NCBI GenBank assembly: GCA_963281255.1
Contig: OY725493.1
Span: forward strand, 2,697,857-2,761,856
Source: Aphrocallistes beatrix
Lineage: Eukaryota; Porifera; Hexactinellida; Sceptrulophora; Aphrocallistidae
Direction of reading: 5' to 3'
DNA length: 64,000 nucleotides
In this document: piece by piece, positions 1-9,051 of the stretch
Layout of the letters: each line of letters starts with the position of its first letter
Position numbering within the stretch: position 1 is the first letter of the stretch
Made by a program: the position numbers and the translations under genes
The notes under the pieces: model-generated
Database searches by the model: none
Told to the model about the DNA's origin: nothing
Seen by the model: the letters and a program-made list of their open reading frames with translations, nothing else

Positions 1-1288
1 TCTGTGCGTCTTTATACTGACAATTTAGAATATCTAGCATTGCGCTACCTAGGTCCCATACACGGGGGTAGGGAGCTCTGAAAAGGTGGGGCTGCCAGAG
101 AGTAATGAAAAAAAAATGGGCAGATGGAGCGAGCGACCGTAAGAGGGATCTGGGGGATTTGTCCCCAGAAAAAAATTGGGAATCCTAGGAATTAACATGG
201 CCGTGAGGTCCTGGAACCTGTGTACGTAGAATTAATAATTTCATTGATATTGAAGTGGTATATGACAAGAAATTACCATTAGCCTGGAGAGGCCATGCCT
301 AACATCTGGAATGAACTGGAACATCGCGGAATTAGGTATCTTTCGCGATCTTTCAGAATCTATGTACGTAACTAGAATTATATAAATAATCATTAATACA
401 TTTCATGGATAGGTCCATAACATTAGGTCATTACATCATAGATCAAGGAGTTGCATTAGAAAGGACATATCTTACCTTTGAAGGTAGGAGCATGTACATA
501 CTAGAAATGCTCGCCTATATGACCTGGCTAATTGTTTGTGGATATGCTCTCCTGTTCCTGATTCCACCGTATTCCCTATCTATTCAACCTATTCTGTAAA
601 CATAATAGCCATTTAGAGCTACCAATCCTGTGCATTTGCGAGAACATTATTAGTTCTGTTCTGTCCAAGTCAGCACTCGAAGCAATTACATATTCGCCCA
701 CTCGAACCTTTTGAACCGCGAGAAAACGATTACATGCGTTGACGAAATTAAATTGGCCTACGTGTCTGAATTTATAAAAGTACCAATGTTATGACGGGAT
801 ACTTTAGCAGTTGAATTGATAAAATGGAACATCTTATAACAATAGCATGGATTGAAGTCTATTATTCGATGCGAACAAGCTACTATTTGCATTTGCGAAT
901 TTAGTTCTTTAGAATTCAATAGGAATTTAAACGTCATAAGGTAGTGGATGGAATAAAGTTTATTCTCTAAAAAATGCATTTGCTCTTGTATCTCGACATA
1001 TGCAACCCTGATACTCCTAATAAAAGTAAATAAAACAAACAAACAAACAAATTGCAAATATAAAATTGATAATGTAATAATCCCTACTTCAAGAACGATT
1101 AAACATTCTCAGGAGCCACTATTGTTTTCTTGCAGAACATTAAAGGAGGTACCGAGGGCTTCATGACAACAAGAGTTCACTATTTATACATTGCATTAGA
1201 TTAAATTAAGTTAGGATATAATTCAAGTTTGTTCAAATTCTCTGAATGGAATTGAATCCACGATCCTTTGGTCAGCTCTGCATGGCTG
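1..1288. other. Gene-poor left edge
   Basis: I see no supportable gene here. Open frames at 405-599 (+) and 758-1057 (-) are short, AT-rich and resemble nothing I know. About 60-190 holds an inverted copy of a dispersed repeat that recurs near 1800-1900, recognisable by the shared GAGCGAGCGAC core and the tract of GATCTGGGG. Confidence 0.5.
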
Positions 1289-1597
1289 TTAGACATTTCC
1301 AGATATGATACTCACAGAACCTACACGGTCTCTTGGGATCAGTCGGAGGTTGCTTCCGTGCTTCAAGAAAACCATCGCCGCTTCTTGACTCGGATTGATC
1401 CCGATTCCATCCTCCGTAATGATGGCACTCGTCTCTGCATTCACTCTGAACTGCTCTGCAGAGAATCTAACCACGGCTGAGAACGGTGTGTTTTCAGGCA
1501 CCTTTAAGATCTTGAACGGAAGTCTCGGATCAGAAGTTAGCGTTATCTTGAATGTACATTGTTTCTTTTCCCGGCTTCCTGCTCCCTCTTTTGACAT
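1289..1597 (-). CDS. UFM1: Ubiquitin-fold modifier 1 (UFM1)
   Basis: UFM1 is the small ubiquitin-like protein attached to lysines by UBA5, UFC1 and UFL1, with a main role in ER-associated ribosome quality control. The single open frame encodes 102 residues. The core is almost the animal consensus: [14 protein letters not shown] near residue 16, [15 protein letters not shown]-type segment in the middle, and IPRDRVG near the C-terminus. Conjugation needs an exposed C-terminal Gly after VG; here that is Gly93. The N-terminus is about 10 residues longer than in vertebrates ([13 protein letters not shown]). After the Gly the frame runs nine more residues (SVSIISGNV) rather than the usual two. The DNA just after GGTTCT reads GTGAGTAT, a strong splice donor, so the real tail could be spliced to a very short last exon. 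Either way UFSP protease would trim the tail. Confidence 0.95.
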   Translation of the reverse strand: MSKEGAGSREKKQCTFKITLTSDPRLPFKILKVPENTPFSAVVRFSAEQFRVNAETSAIITEDGIGINPSQEAAMVFLKHGSNLRLIPRDRVGSVSIISGNV

Positions 1598-1660
1598 GCT
1601 CGCAAGCTAAACCGATTGTTAATATTACAAAAGTATAATTATATAATATAATTATATTAA

Positions 1661-1910
1661 TTTGGGGGGCGTTCAAACGTTACGTAACGCTTCAAGGGGA
1701 GGAGGGGTATAAGAGATTGTGGCATAGCGCGACGTAGGGAGGGGTGTCAGATCTGAGAATTTCAAAAAATATTACCAATAAGACAAAATACAATTTTTTT
1801 CTCAATGGGGAACACAAATAGCTGTCGATATTAAAACCTCTAGGATTTAAAAAATCTGGAGGCAAGCCCCAGATCCCCTTTACCGTCGCTCGCTCTTACC
1901 CACCGCAATG
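1661..1910. repeat. MITE-like dispersed repeat
   Basis: The segment opens with GGGGGGCGTTCAAACGTTA and a ACGTAACGC motif. A related copy lies at about 3105-3210, whose right end CGTTTGAACGTCCCC is the inverted complement of this start. That gives the family a terminal inverted repeat, typical of non-autonomous DNA transposons. The 1800-1900 part is related in inverted orientation to 60-190. Exact boundaries are not clear. Confidence 0.55.
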
Positions 1911-1999
1911 AAATGTTTAATTAAAATTCATACAATGTACAGTATAAGAAAATAAATTATGCACAAAAATCGTAATTTTATTCTATTCTATTTATTTAG

Positions 2000-2682
2000 G
2001 TTTGTCAAGTTCTTCCATTGAAAACTCAAGTGTAATATCAGAAAAGGAAACTTCTTTTTTATTCCTTTCCAATCCCATTTACTTGACACTGATTATCGTG
2101 GCTCTTCTTTTCACGTGTACGCTCATCCTCATCACAGTCATTATCAGTATTGCATGCATATGTGGCGCATGCCACAATAGCAAGGTAGCGTCAGAGGAGG
2201 TTTGCGCCAGCTCTTCACACAGAACGTCCCCTCTTTCCAACCCCCGATATTACACGGAACATAGAGAGTATACTAACAAGTCCGGGCTCTCTCCTGCTCC
2301 CTCCCTCCTGTCTCTAGTTCCGCACAGTACTAGATGTTCGAATGGACAGGTCGCTTGCTGTGTTACTGATTCTCAACATTCCTACGTTTCTATCCCAAAC
2401 AAACACCCGCCTTACCCTCATCATGTACGCTGTCCTTCCGATCAAGTGGGCTATCATTATGTATCTACGCCGCGAATTGATGCTCCATGCACTAGGTGCT
2501 GCCCCAGTGTTACTATGTCAGAACCCAGGATATCCACCTACTCACCTAGACTCGCACAGAAATGTACATCCAAGAAACACAGCCTGCCCGACAGGATAGA
2601 GGAGCCCCATCCTCTCACTATGGCGCAGTCCTGCGGTAACACAATGTACCGTCAGGCCTCTGTGGACCAGGTGGATGTTTGA
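2000..2682 (+). CDS. Last exon of a transmembrane protein, unrecognised
   Basis: An open frame of 226 codons follows a good acceptor (TTTATTTAG) and ends in TGA at 2680-2682; it lacks an ATG at its start, so it is the terminal exon of a gene whose upstream exons I cannot place. It shows a short Ser-rich segment, one strong hydrophobic span (about residues 24-54, YLTLIIVALLF and on to IACICGAC), then a cytoplasmic-type tail of about 170 residues rich in Ser, Pro, Cys and Tyr with repeated YVS motifs. The C-terminus QVDV fits a class II PDZ ligand. A AATAAA signal lies 325 bp downstream. I infer a single-pass receptor or adhesion protein; the family is unknown. If its upstream exons lie left of 1289, UFM1 would sit antisense inside an intron. 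Confidence 0.6.
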
Positions 2683-3006
2683 TCCCAGTCTGTTCTAAAC
2701 TCATTCAATCTTACCCTCTCACTTAGCATTTAGAATCCCTGACATTTTAAGCACATCCATTATTTCTCCTTTAAACTTTTTATTTTTGTCTTTCTAATAT
2801 TTTGTATTTTTTAATTTGATAGTATTTTGTATAAATTGTGAAATTTGATTTGGGATTAAGATTTTGATAAATTCTCAAGATTCTGGATAATAGTATTTCC
2901 TTCTTAACGCATCTTATAATTGCCCAGAAAACATTGATAATAACGACAATTTTTTAATCTTAATGAATTCCTTAGAGAATCTACTTTCAAATGGTCTGTT
3001 GTGATA

Positions 3007-3012
3007 AATAAA
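3007..3012 (+). terminator. Polyadenylation signal AATAAA
   Basis: AATAAA about 325 bp after the stop of the membrane-protein exon, with a TTTTTATTGTTG stretch following it. Assigned by position and orientation. Confidence 0.5.
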
Positions 3013-3059
3013 CATTTTTATTGTTGCACTCCATTATACTACACAAAAAATATTTTGAA

Positions 3060-3300
3060 ACCCTCAATATTGGGGATAAAACAAATTTGAAGCCTAATTA
3101 ATGGGAGTATAAGATAATGCGACATAGTGTGACGTAGGTAATACGTATGGAGGGAGGGATGTTGGATTTTAGAATTTCTGCGTTTTGCATCGTTTGAACG
3201 TCCCCAAATTCGTAGGGAATCTAATTCTTTTGGATTCCAAATTGTTAGCTCGCTCAGGAGCAGTGGTGGCGGCAGACATATTTTCTCGGGGGGGTCTAGA
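3060..3300. repeat. Second copy of the MITE-like repeat
   Basis: The stretch GACATAGTGTGACGTAGG at about 3120 matches GGCATAGCGCGACGTAGGG at about 1720, and the end CGTTTGAACGTCCCC mirrors the start of the copy at 1661. Small antisense frames at 3039-3402 fall inside this repeat and are not credible genes. The rest, to 3793, holds nothing I recognise. Confidence 0.5.
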
Positions 3301-3900
3301 TAAACATCTGACCGACGCTCCGTTCTTAAAATGACCAACAAAATAACCAATACTGGTCTTTTGAAATCTGATCATATCAACGTGCAGAAGAGGTTTGGAC
3401 ATTTCTTAAACTAAATTCATACCTCGAAATATCCACTGATGACTTTGACCTTTACATTTTTGTCACGTTTTTTCTTGAATATCTCAAAAATTATATGAGC
3501 TATCGAATCTTCATTATAAGCATACCTCTCTCCACCTCAGATGAAATAACAATAAATGCAAACTACGCCCCATGCTTAAGGAATATATGAAAACGGAATC
3601 AGAAAAGTTGATTTTATTATACTTCAGATTTTGTAGAGCAGTTAGATAATGTGAACAAGTTGGTTTGCTTAGACAGACAGATAAATTAGATGTGTTGGAG
3701 TTACATAGGACAGTGATTCTAGTAGTTTAGAGAAATTTCCGGGACTAGTGAATTCGACTGGGTCTGAAAATGTAGTTCCATTGAGTGCAGCTACAGTCTG
3801 TCCCGTAATTATTGAGAATCACCTAAGTACTAAAATGAATATCAATTATTCAATTCCAGTATAAAATTTTAAGCAGAATATTATTACATGTGTCTGATGA

Positions 3901-5225
3901 TCAGTAATTTATCTTGTTACCATTGCTGTCGATCACTTTTTGACACCTTTTCGGCATTGAAGACCAGTAAGGTTCCAAAAATTCCGGGGTTATGGAATCC
4001 CATATGACAGAAATCCGATCTTTAAGGTCTGATTTTGTTCTTGGTCGATCTCTACTAAGGTTATGCTTTATCCATCCGAATAGATTCTCTATTGGATTGA
4101 TATCAGGACTCTGACTAGGCCAACCAAAGGTGTTTTGAGGCATATTTTGCTGCATCCAATCCCTTGCCTTCTTACAAGTGTGTTTGGGATCATTATCCTG
4201 TACCAAAAACCAATTTCTTTCATGAAAAACATTTGCTTGCGCCAGTAAATGAACCTCTAGAATCTTCACAAAGAATTCACCGTTCATATTGTGTTCGAAA
4301 ATACAGAGTGGGAATGTCCCCATTGAAGAAAATCCGGCCCAAATATTGATCTTAGCACTATGCTTAACAGTGGGGGAAACTCTGAATTCACTATTCTTAG
4401 TCCACATCCTCACTGAGCCACTAAAAAGCCAAAAGGATGCTTCATCCGCGAAAATTGCTTGATTCCACGGTCTGTCTATATTAGTTCTTGCCCAATCTAG
4501 ACCTAGGTTGACTAATTCATGAATTAATGAATAATTCGAATAATTCATAATTCATCAAGCCTGAGAAGAATTATTCAAAATTGAATTTTTTGCAACAAAA
4601 TATCATGAATTATATGAATGAATTTTTCGAATAATTCTTAATTCAGGATTCTGAAACATTCGAATAATTCATATTTCCTGAATTATGAATAATTCCTAAT
4701 TCAGGAATTATGAACTATTCGAATTATTCATTAATTCATGAATTAGTCAACTTAGCTTATGATTGACTAATTCATGCTTGAATTATGAATTATTCGAATA
4801 TTTCATAATTCTTTGCCATTTTTTAATGAATTAGTCAACTTAGATCTAGAGTCTAGACGTTTAATACGATTTGTCTCAGACAACATGGGAACTTTCTTCG
4901 GAAAGGGCTTTGAATAATCCAACTTTTTAAGACAACGATGGACGCTTGTTTTGCTAGCTGAACAAGGTAACTTCGATGAAAATTCGCGAATGGAGACCTT
5001 TGGATCATCTCTGATTTGCTTAACCACACTTTTCTTAATCGCCTGATAGACTATAGCCGGTCTTCCTGCACCACGATGGTGATCCAGTGACTGTTGTTCT
5101 GAAATTCGGCGAATTACACGGCAGACTGTCGCTAAGGAAACGTCGAGTGCTCGGCTAATTTGTTTCGGGTTGTATATCTTTGAGGTCCACAGAGGGTTCG
5201 AATTTCATTCCTCTTTGAAACTTGA
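3901..5225 (-). pseudogene. Tc1-like transposase, interrupted
   Basis: Read on the minus strand, the N-terminal helix-turn-helix part lies at about 5225-4840 (SRALDVSLATVCRVI, then GRPAIVYQAI and VHRCLKKLDYSKPF), and the DDE catalytic part at 4516-3901 (FADEASFWL, QDNDPKHTCK, QSPDINPIENLFGW). The acidic residues of FADEAS, QDND and NPIEN are the expected D, D, E. The copy is inactive in appearance. An AT-rich palindromic insertion separates the two halves, and the frame shifts near 5190 between NEIRTL and LWTSKIYNP. Confidence 0.85.
4507..4835. repeat. Palindromic AT-rich insertion in the Tc1 transposase
   Basis: The segment consists of repeats of GAATAATTCGAATAATTC-like sequence. It opens with GTTGACTAATTCATGAATTA and is closed by the inverted complement at about 4718-4752, with a further partial copy to 4835. 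It splits the transposase reading frame, so it arrived after the Tc1 element. It is most likely a small palindromic MITE. Confidence 0.6.
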
Positions 5226-5405
5226 GACATCTCAATAACTAGTGTATCTAAGCTCTTTAGAAATTCACAACAAACATTAGTCAGATATTGCTAAGTAATG
5301 ATGACGCATCACATATTTTTGCATAATTTCAAAAAAATACCAAGTTTATACCATACTAATTATAGAAAAATATCCATCAAATAGAGGAATATCTAAGATT
5401 TAGAT

Positions 5406-5770
5406 CAGGGGTGGGCACAAAAGTTAGCTTTCGGGCCGCAGTGAAACTTTGAGCCGACTTGGCTGGCCACAAAATTTGAGAATGTTTTTGCTACCATGAA
5501 AAACGAACAAATACACATACAAGTACACACGTCTATAGAATTTAGGTGTGGAATAATAATTCAAGTGTATTTGCAATTAAATATGTACTTGGAGTACAAT
5601 ACCATTATAGAATTATAGACAGGGATTTATGAATGGAAAAATAAAATCTACTCCTCTCAAGTAAGGGCTAAAAGTGTCCTAGAAAATTCTTCGGGCCGCA
5701 TTCATGCCCTTTCCAAACGAACCCCACAGGGCGCATAAACTTAGCGAGCGGGCCGCACTTTGCCCACATG
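5406..5770. mobile_element. hAT-type MITE nested in Tc1
   Basis: This 365-bp insertion starts CAGGGGTGGGCACAAA and ends TTTGCCCACATG. Its termini carry inverted GGGCCGC-rich sequence. Perfect 8-bp duplications ATTTAGAT flank it at 5398-5405 and 5771-5778, the length expected of hAT elements. No coding capacity. Confidence 0.9.
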
Positions 5771-5951
5771 ATTTAGATGAATAGGTATTGAAATTTCGTT
5801 TCAAATACTAAGGATATTCAATTAACATTTTCTCAATAATTATGGGACAGACTGTATGTTAAATGATTTGAGTCATGTTCGTGAGAAAGCTGTTACTTGG
5901 ATGTCTAATCTTTACTATTAATTAATTAAAACTCGATTAATGTGTATGTAT

Positions 5952-7092
5952 CAGAGGTGCAGCGGTCTGGACTGGACTGCGGTCCAGACCGGTCCGGACC
6001 GGACCGACCGGTTTCAGCTCAGTCCGGTCCGCCTTTTTAAAGTTCGGTCTGGACTGGTCCGAATTAGCGATCTAACGGTCTGGACCGATTCATCGGTCTG
6101 GACCGAACAATCAGTCTGGACCGAACAATCGGTCTGGACTGGTCCACCGGTCTGGACCGATTCATCGGTCTGGACCGAACGATCCATCTGGACCGATTCA
6201 TCGGTCTGGACCGAACAATCCGTCTGGACCGATTCATCGGTCTGGACCGAACAATCGGTCTGGACTGGTCCACCGGTCTGGACCGAACAATCCGTCTGGA
6301 CCGATTCATCGGTCTGGACCGAACAATCCGTCTGGACCGATTCATCGGTCAGGACCGAACAATCCGTCTGGACCGATTCATCGGTCTGGACCGAACAATC
6401 GGTCTGGACTGGTCCACCGGTCTGGACCGAACAATCCGTCTGGACCGATTCATCGGTCTGGACCGAACAATCCGTCTGGACCGAATCATCGGGCTGAACC
6501 GATCCATCGTTTTGGACCGATTCAGCATCCTAGTATATCGGCAAAACGATCTATTACCCATTGTTATAATACAATAATTAAGTAAGCAATATCGGCATTT
6601 ACATAAATGTGTTTTTACACATTTATGTTAATGCCGACCGACTCCGGTCTGGACTGGACCGCGGTCCAGACCGGACCGACGGGTTTCAGCTCAGTCCGGT
6701 CCGAATTAGCGATATAACGGTCTGGACTGGACAATCGGTCTGGACCGATCCATCGGTCTGGACTGGTCCACCGGTCTGGACCGATCCATTGGTCTGGACT
6801 GGTCCACCGGTCTGGACCGATCCATCGGTCTGGACTGGTCCATCGGTCTGGACCGATCCATCGGTCTGGACTGGCCCATCGGTCTGGACTGGTCCACCGG
6901 TCTGGACCGATCCATCGGTCTGGACTGGTCCACCGGTCTGGACCGATCCATCGGTCTGGACTGGTCCATCGGTCTGGACTGATTCATCGGTCTGGACCGG
7001 TCCAATATTTTAATCGTGCAGTCTGGACCGTCTAGAGAATATATATGACGGTCCGGTCCGGTCCATGAAATCACCGGACCGCTGCATCTCTG
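5952..7092. mobile_element. hAT-like element filled with an 18-bp satellite
   Basis: Inverted ends CAGAGGTGCAGCGGTCTGG at the left and CGGACCGCTGCATCTCTG at the right, flanked by perfect 8-bp duplications GTATGTAT (5944-5951 and 7093-7100), define a 1141-bp hAT-type non-autonomous element. Almost all its interior is a tandem satellite of about 18 bp with the motif CGGTCTGGACCGATTCAT and variants. It falls in two blocks (about 5955-6545 and 6640-7085) that start with the same leader (GCGGTCCAGACCGG, TTTCAGCTCAGTCCGGTCCG), so the interior has itself been duplicated. An AT-rich spacer with a TACACATTTATG-type hairpin separates the blocks. Long open frames on both strands (WTDSSVWTEQ, RPMNRSR) are translation artefacts of the repeat. 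Confidence 0.88.
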
Positions 7093-7103
7093 GTATGTAT
7101 GTA

Positions 7104-7624
7104 TCCTTACTATTAAAACTCGATTATTAATCCATATACTATATACGTATATCTGTAACGAATTCATTGAAGAAACTGCCAGGCACAGAAAGATCATTTT
7201 TGGCATGTGGGGGTCTTTTGGCTATGGCTCCACTAAGTTCTGAGTTCAGACCAAAATGTCGACTCATCATGGAATTGTGACGTCATTGTCACCTTTTTAT
7301 AATTAGAAATTTCAGTTTTTCGACTATAACTCAGCTATTTTAGGCGATAGAAGGCTGAAATTTTAATATAATGTGTATATTAATATACCTTACATATGAT
7401 ACAACTATCATCCAAAAATGATCATCATTCTGTTATGACGTCATCATTACGCATCAAAAAATTTAAAAAATTGACAAATTTGGTGATTTTTCGTGCGATA
7501 CCGATTATAACAGTAGTACAGACGTATTTAGAGATGTTATCCCCCTTACAATTAATCAATGTGACCCCAGGCGGACACAAAGTGTCCGCCAGCCGCGCAG
7601 CGGAAGCACGAGAAGCGCGCTTGT
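7104..7624 (+). mobile_element. Helitron-like repeat, family 1
   Basis: It starts TCCTTACTATTAAAACTCGA and runs through conserved text (GAAGAAACTGCCAGGCACAG, GACTCATCATGGAATTGTGA) to a GC-rich terminal hairpin (TGTCCGCCAGCCGCGCAGCG, then AAGCGCGCTTG). The same structure recurs at 30040-30593 and several times at 58.1-61.2 kb, on both strands. A TC start, GC-rich 3' hairpin and lack of target duplication suggest a non-autonomous Helitron or Helentron; the end does not show the standard CTRR, so the class is tentative. Confidence 0.6.
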
Positions 7625-7723
7625 TATACTTAAAATTGAATATAACATTTAGAAAAGTGCGCTAATCAAGTACTAGGGATAAATATAGTAATTACTGTTT
7701 ACATAATATTCATATAACAAAAA

Positions 7724-7899
7724 GTACGGAGAGCATGCTCCTTAGGTACGGAGAGCATGCTCCTTAGGTACGGAGAGCATGCTCCTTAGGTACGGAGAGC
7801 ATGCTCCTTAGGTACGGAGAGCATGCTCCTTAGGTACGGAGAGCATGCTCCTTAGGTACGGAGAGCATGCTCCTTAAGTACGGAGAGCATGCTCCTTAG
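7724..7899 (+). repeat. Left array: eight 22-bp palindromic units
   Basis: Eight near-identical 22-bp units run without spacers, each GTACGGAGAG followed by CATGCTCCTTAG. The centre GAGCATGCTC is a perfect 10-bp palindrome. Palindrome starts are at 7731, 7753, 7775, 7797, 7819, 7841, 7863 and 7885. The absence of unique spacers rules out a CRISPR array. These look like multimerised sites for a dimeric DNA-binding protein. Confidence 0.95.
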
Positions 7900-8443
7900 A
7901 AGTACAAAGAACAACTTCTTAAAAGTACGGAGCGCATAATAAATTATTATTAATTAACTTCATAGAAGTGCTGTGAGCGCACTTAGAAAGTAGGAAATGC
8001 GAGCTATGCAATCAAATAACTACGTATTTAATTTCAAGGAGTACTATTTCAATGAAGTTTGTTTAGATATCATTCTTATATTTTATCAGGAAATTAAGAT
8101 TAATAAAAAAAATATCGGCGCTTCTAGGGATGTCTGGATTAATTATGCTTACATATCCGCGCAATAAGGTACATTTTTGTTAGGAGTTTCGTAGCTAGCC
8201 TAGTTGTGTTTCCGCAAGTGTGAACAAACCCACCCAAGTAGATTAGTATGTTATTCAATTTAAATAGGCCTTTAGTACTATTAGTTTATAATGCATCTCT
8301 TAATTAATAATTAAAATAGCTATTCTTGTCAGTTAACTTGCATAAATTATCTATGTATACGAGTGTGTTTACAAACTTTCTTAATTCTCAAATAAACTTT
8401 TCAATACTTGACATGCCCAACATACTTGTATGTAAATACAGCT

Positions 8444-9051
8444 ATGCCGCGAGTGACGAAATCTAACGCGCGTCAACACTTGCAGAATGCTCTGGAATTG
8501 TTCTCCAAAGTCACAGGAGAGGCTATAGGGGCAACTTTCACTTGGAACGGGCAAGTGAATGTCTTCGGAGCAGAACCTTTTAAGGAGTTTGCATCGAAGC
8601 ACAAAGAGGAGGTGTGGCAGGCCTTGATATCTTCAGTTCACCGATCGGGGCGAGTAAACGAACCCTTGACCAAACCTGATCAGGATAGAAATGATCTAAG
8701 GTTACTTTCAGAAGGGAATTTTTCTACTCTAAGTGTTCCTATTCTTCGCAAACTGGTGGTTCTAGTCACGCAGCGATCTATCGGCAAGTTTTAAATATTT
8801 TCTGAAATGTATTTTTAGCCTAACGAAGGGCTCGTAATAGCCATTACGTAATTATTTCAGAGCCTTAACAGATATTATTTTTTGTTTCAGGTCGGAAACG
8901 ATTTTTCTGGGGGAATTCGACTCTCAAACCGAACTGGTGGCCAAATAAATACCCTTTTAGTAATGTCAGAAATTCCAAGGCTAATGTTTTAGTGGCAATA
9001 CTTAACGCGTATAAGGGTATTGAGCTCCTTGAAGAGTATTCCGAGACATAG
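8444..9051 (+). CDS. NRF1/EWG-like DNA-binding-domain protein
   Basis: Two exons, 8444-8783 and 8891-9051, join in phase across a probable GC-AG intron (donor G|GCAAGT, acceptor TTGTTTCAG). The protein of about 166 residues matches the DNA-binding region of animal NRF1 (Drosophila EWG) in order: VNVFGAEPFKEF plus a Lys-rich helix like NRF1's VFGAAPLE region; a helix LRKLVVLVTQRSIGRK like the one before NRF1's GWG; then WGNSTLKPNWWP, PFSNVRN, and a final helix ending ELLEEY like NRF1's REDLL. It stops there, without NRF1's long activation domain. NRF1 is a nuclear factor binding GCGCATGCGC as a dimer. The flanking arrays offer GAGCATGCTC. I infer a sequence-specific DNA-binding protein of the element, acting as repressor, activator or part of the transposition complex. 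A cryptic acceptor just before the ATG leaves an upstream exon possible. Confidence 0.72.

Larger units (their letters stand above)
3794..5854 (-). mobile_element. Tc1-type DNA transposon, decayed
   Basis: Terminal inverted repeats start CAGTCTGTCCCGTAATTATT at 3794 and end with the complement (AATAATTATGGGACAGACTG) at 5854. Both ends abut TA (3792-3793 and 5855-5856), the target duplication of Tc1/mariner elements. The 2061-bp copy contains two younger insertions, an AT-rich palindromic sequence at about 4507-4835 and a hAT MITE at 5406-5770. Without them it is about 1.4 kb, close to a normal Tc1 element. Its transposase reads on the minus strand and is broken. Confidence 0.9.

Noticed and set aside
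758-1057. 99-codon minus-strand frame
   Set aside because: It is AT-rich, with no similarity I can recognise and no splice or start context that supports it.
5940-7206. Long open frames on both strands encoding WTDSSVWTEQ and RPMNRSR repeats
   Set aside because: They are translations of an 18-bp satellite whose unit is a multiple of three. They exist in several frames and lie in a transposable element.
7724-7899. Possible CRISPR array
   Set aside because: The repeats are contiguous without unique spacers, palindromic, and mirrored at 11.1-11.3 kb in an animal genome.
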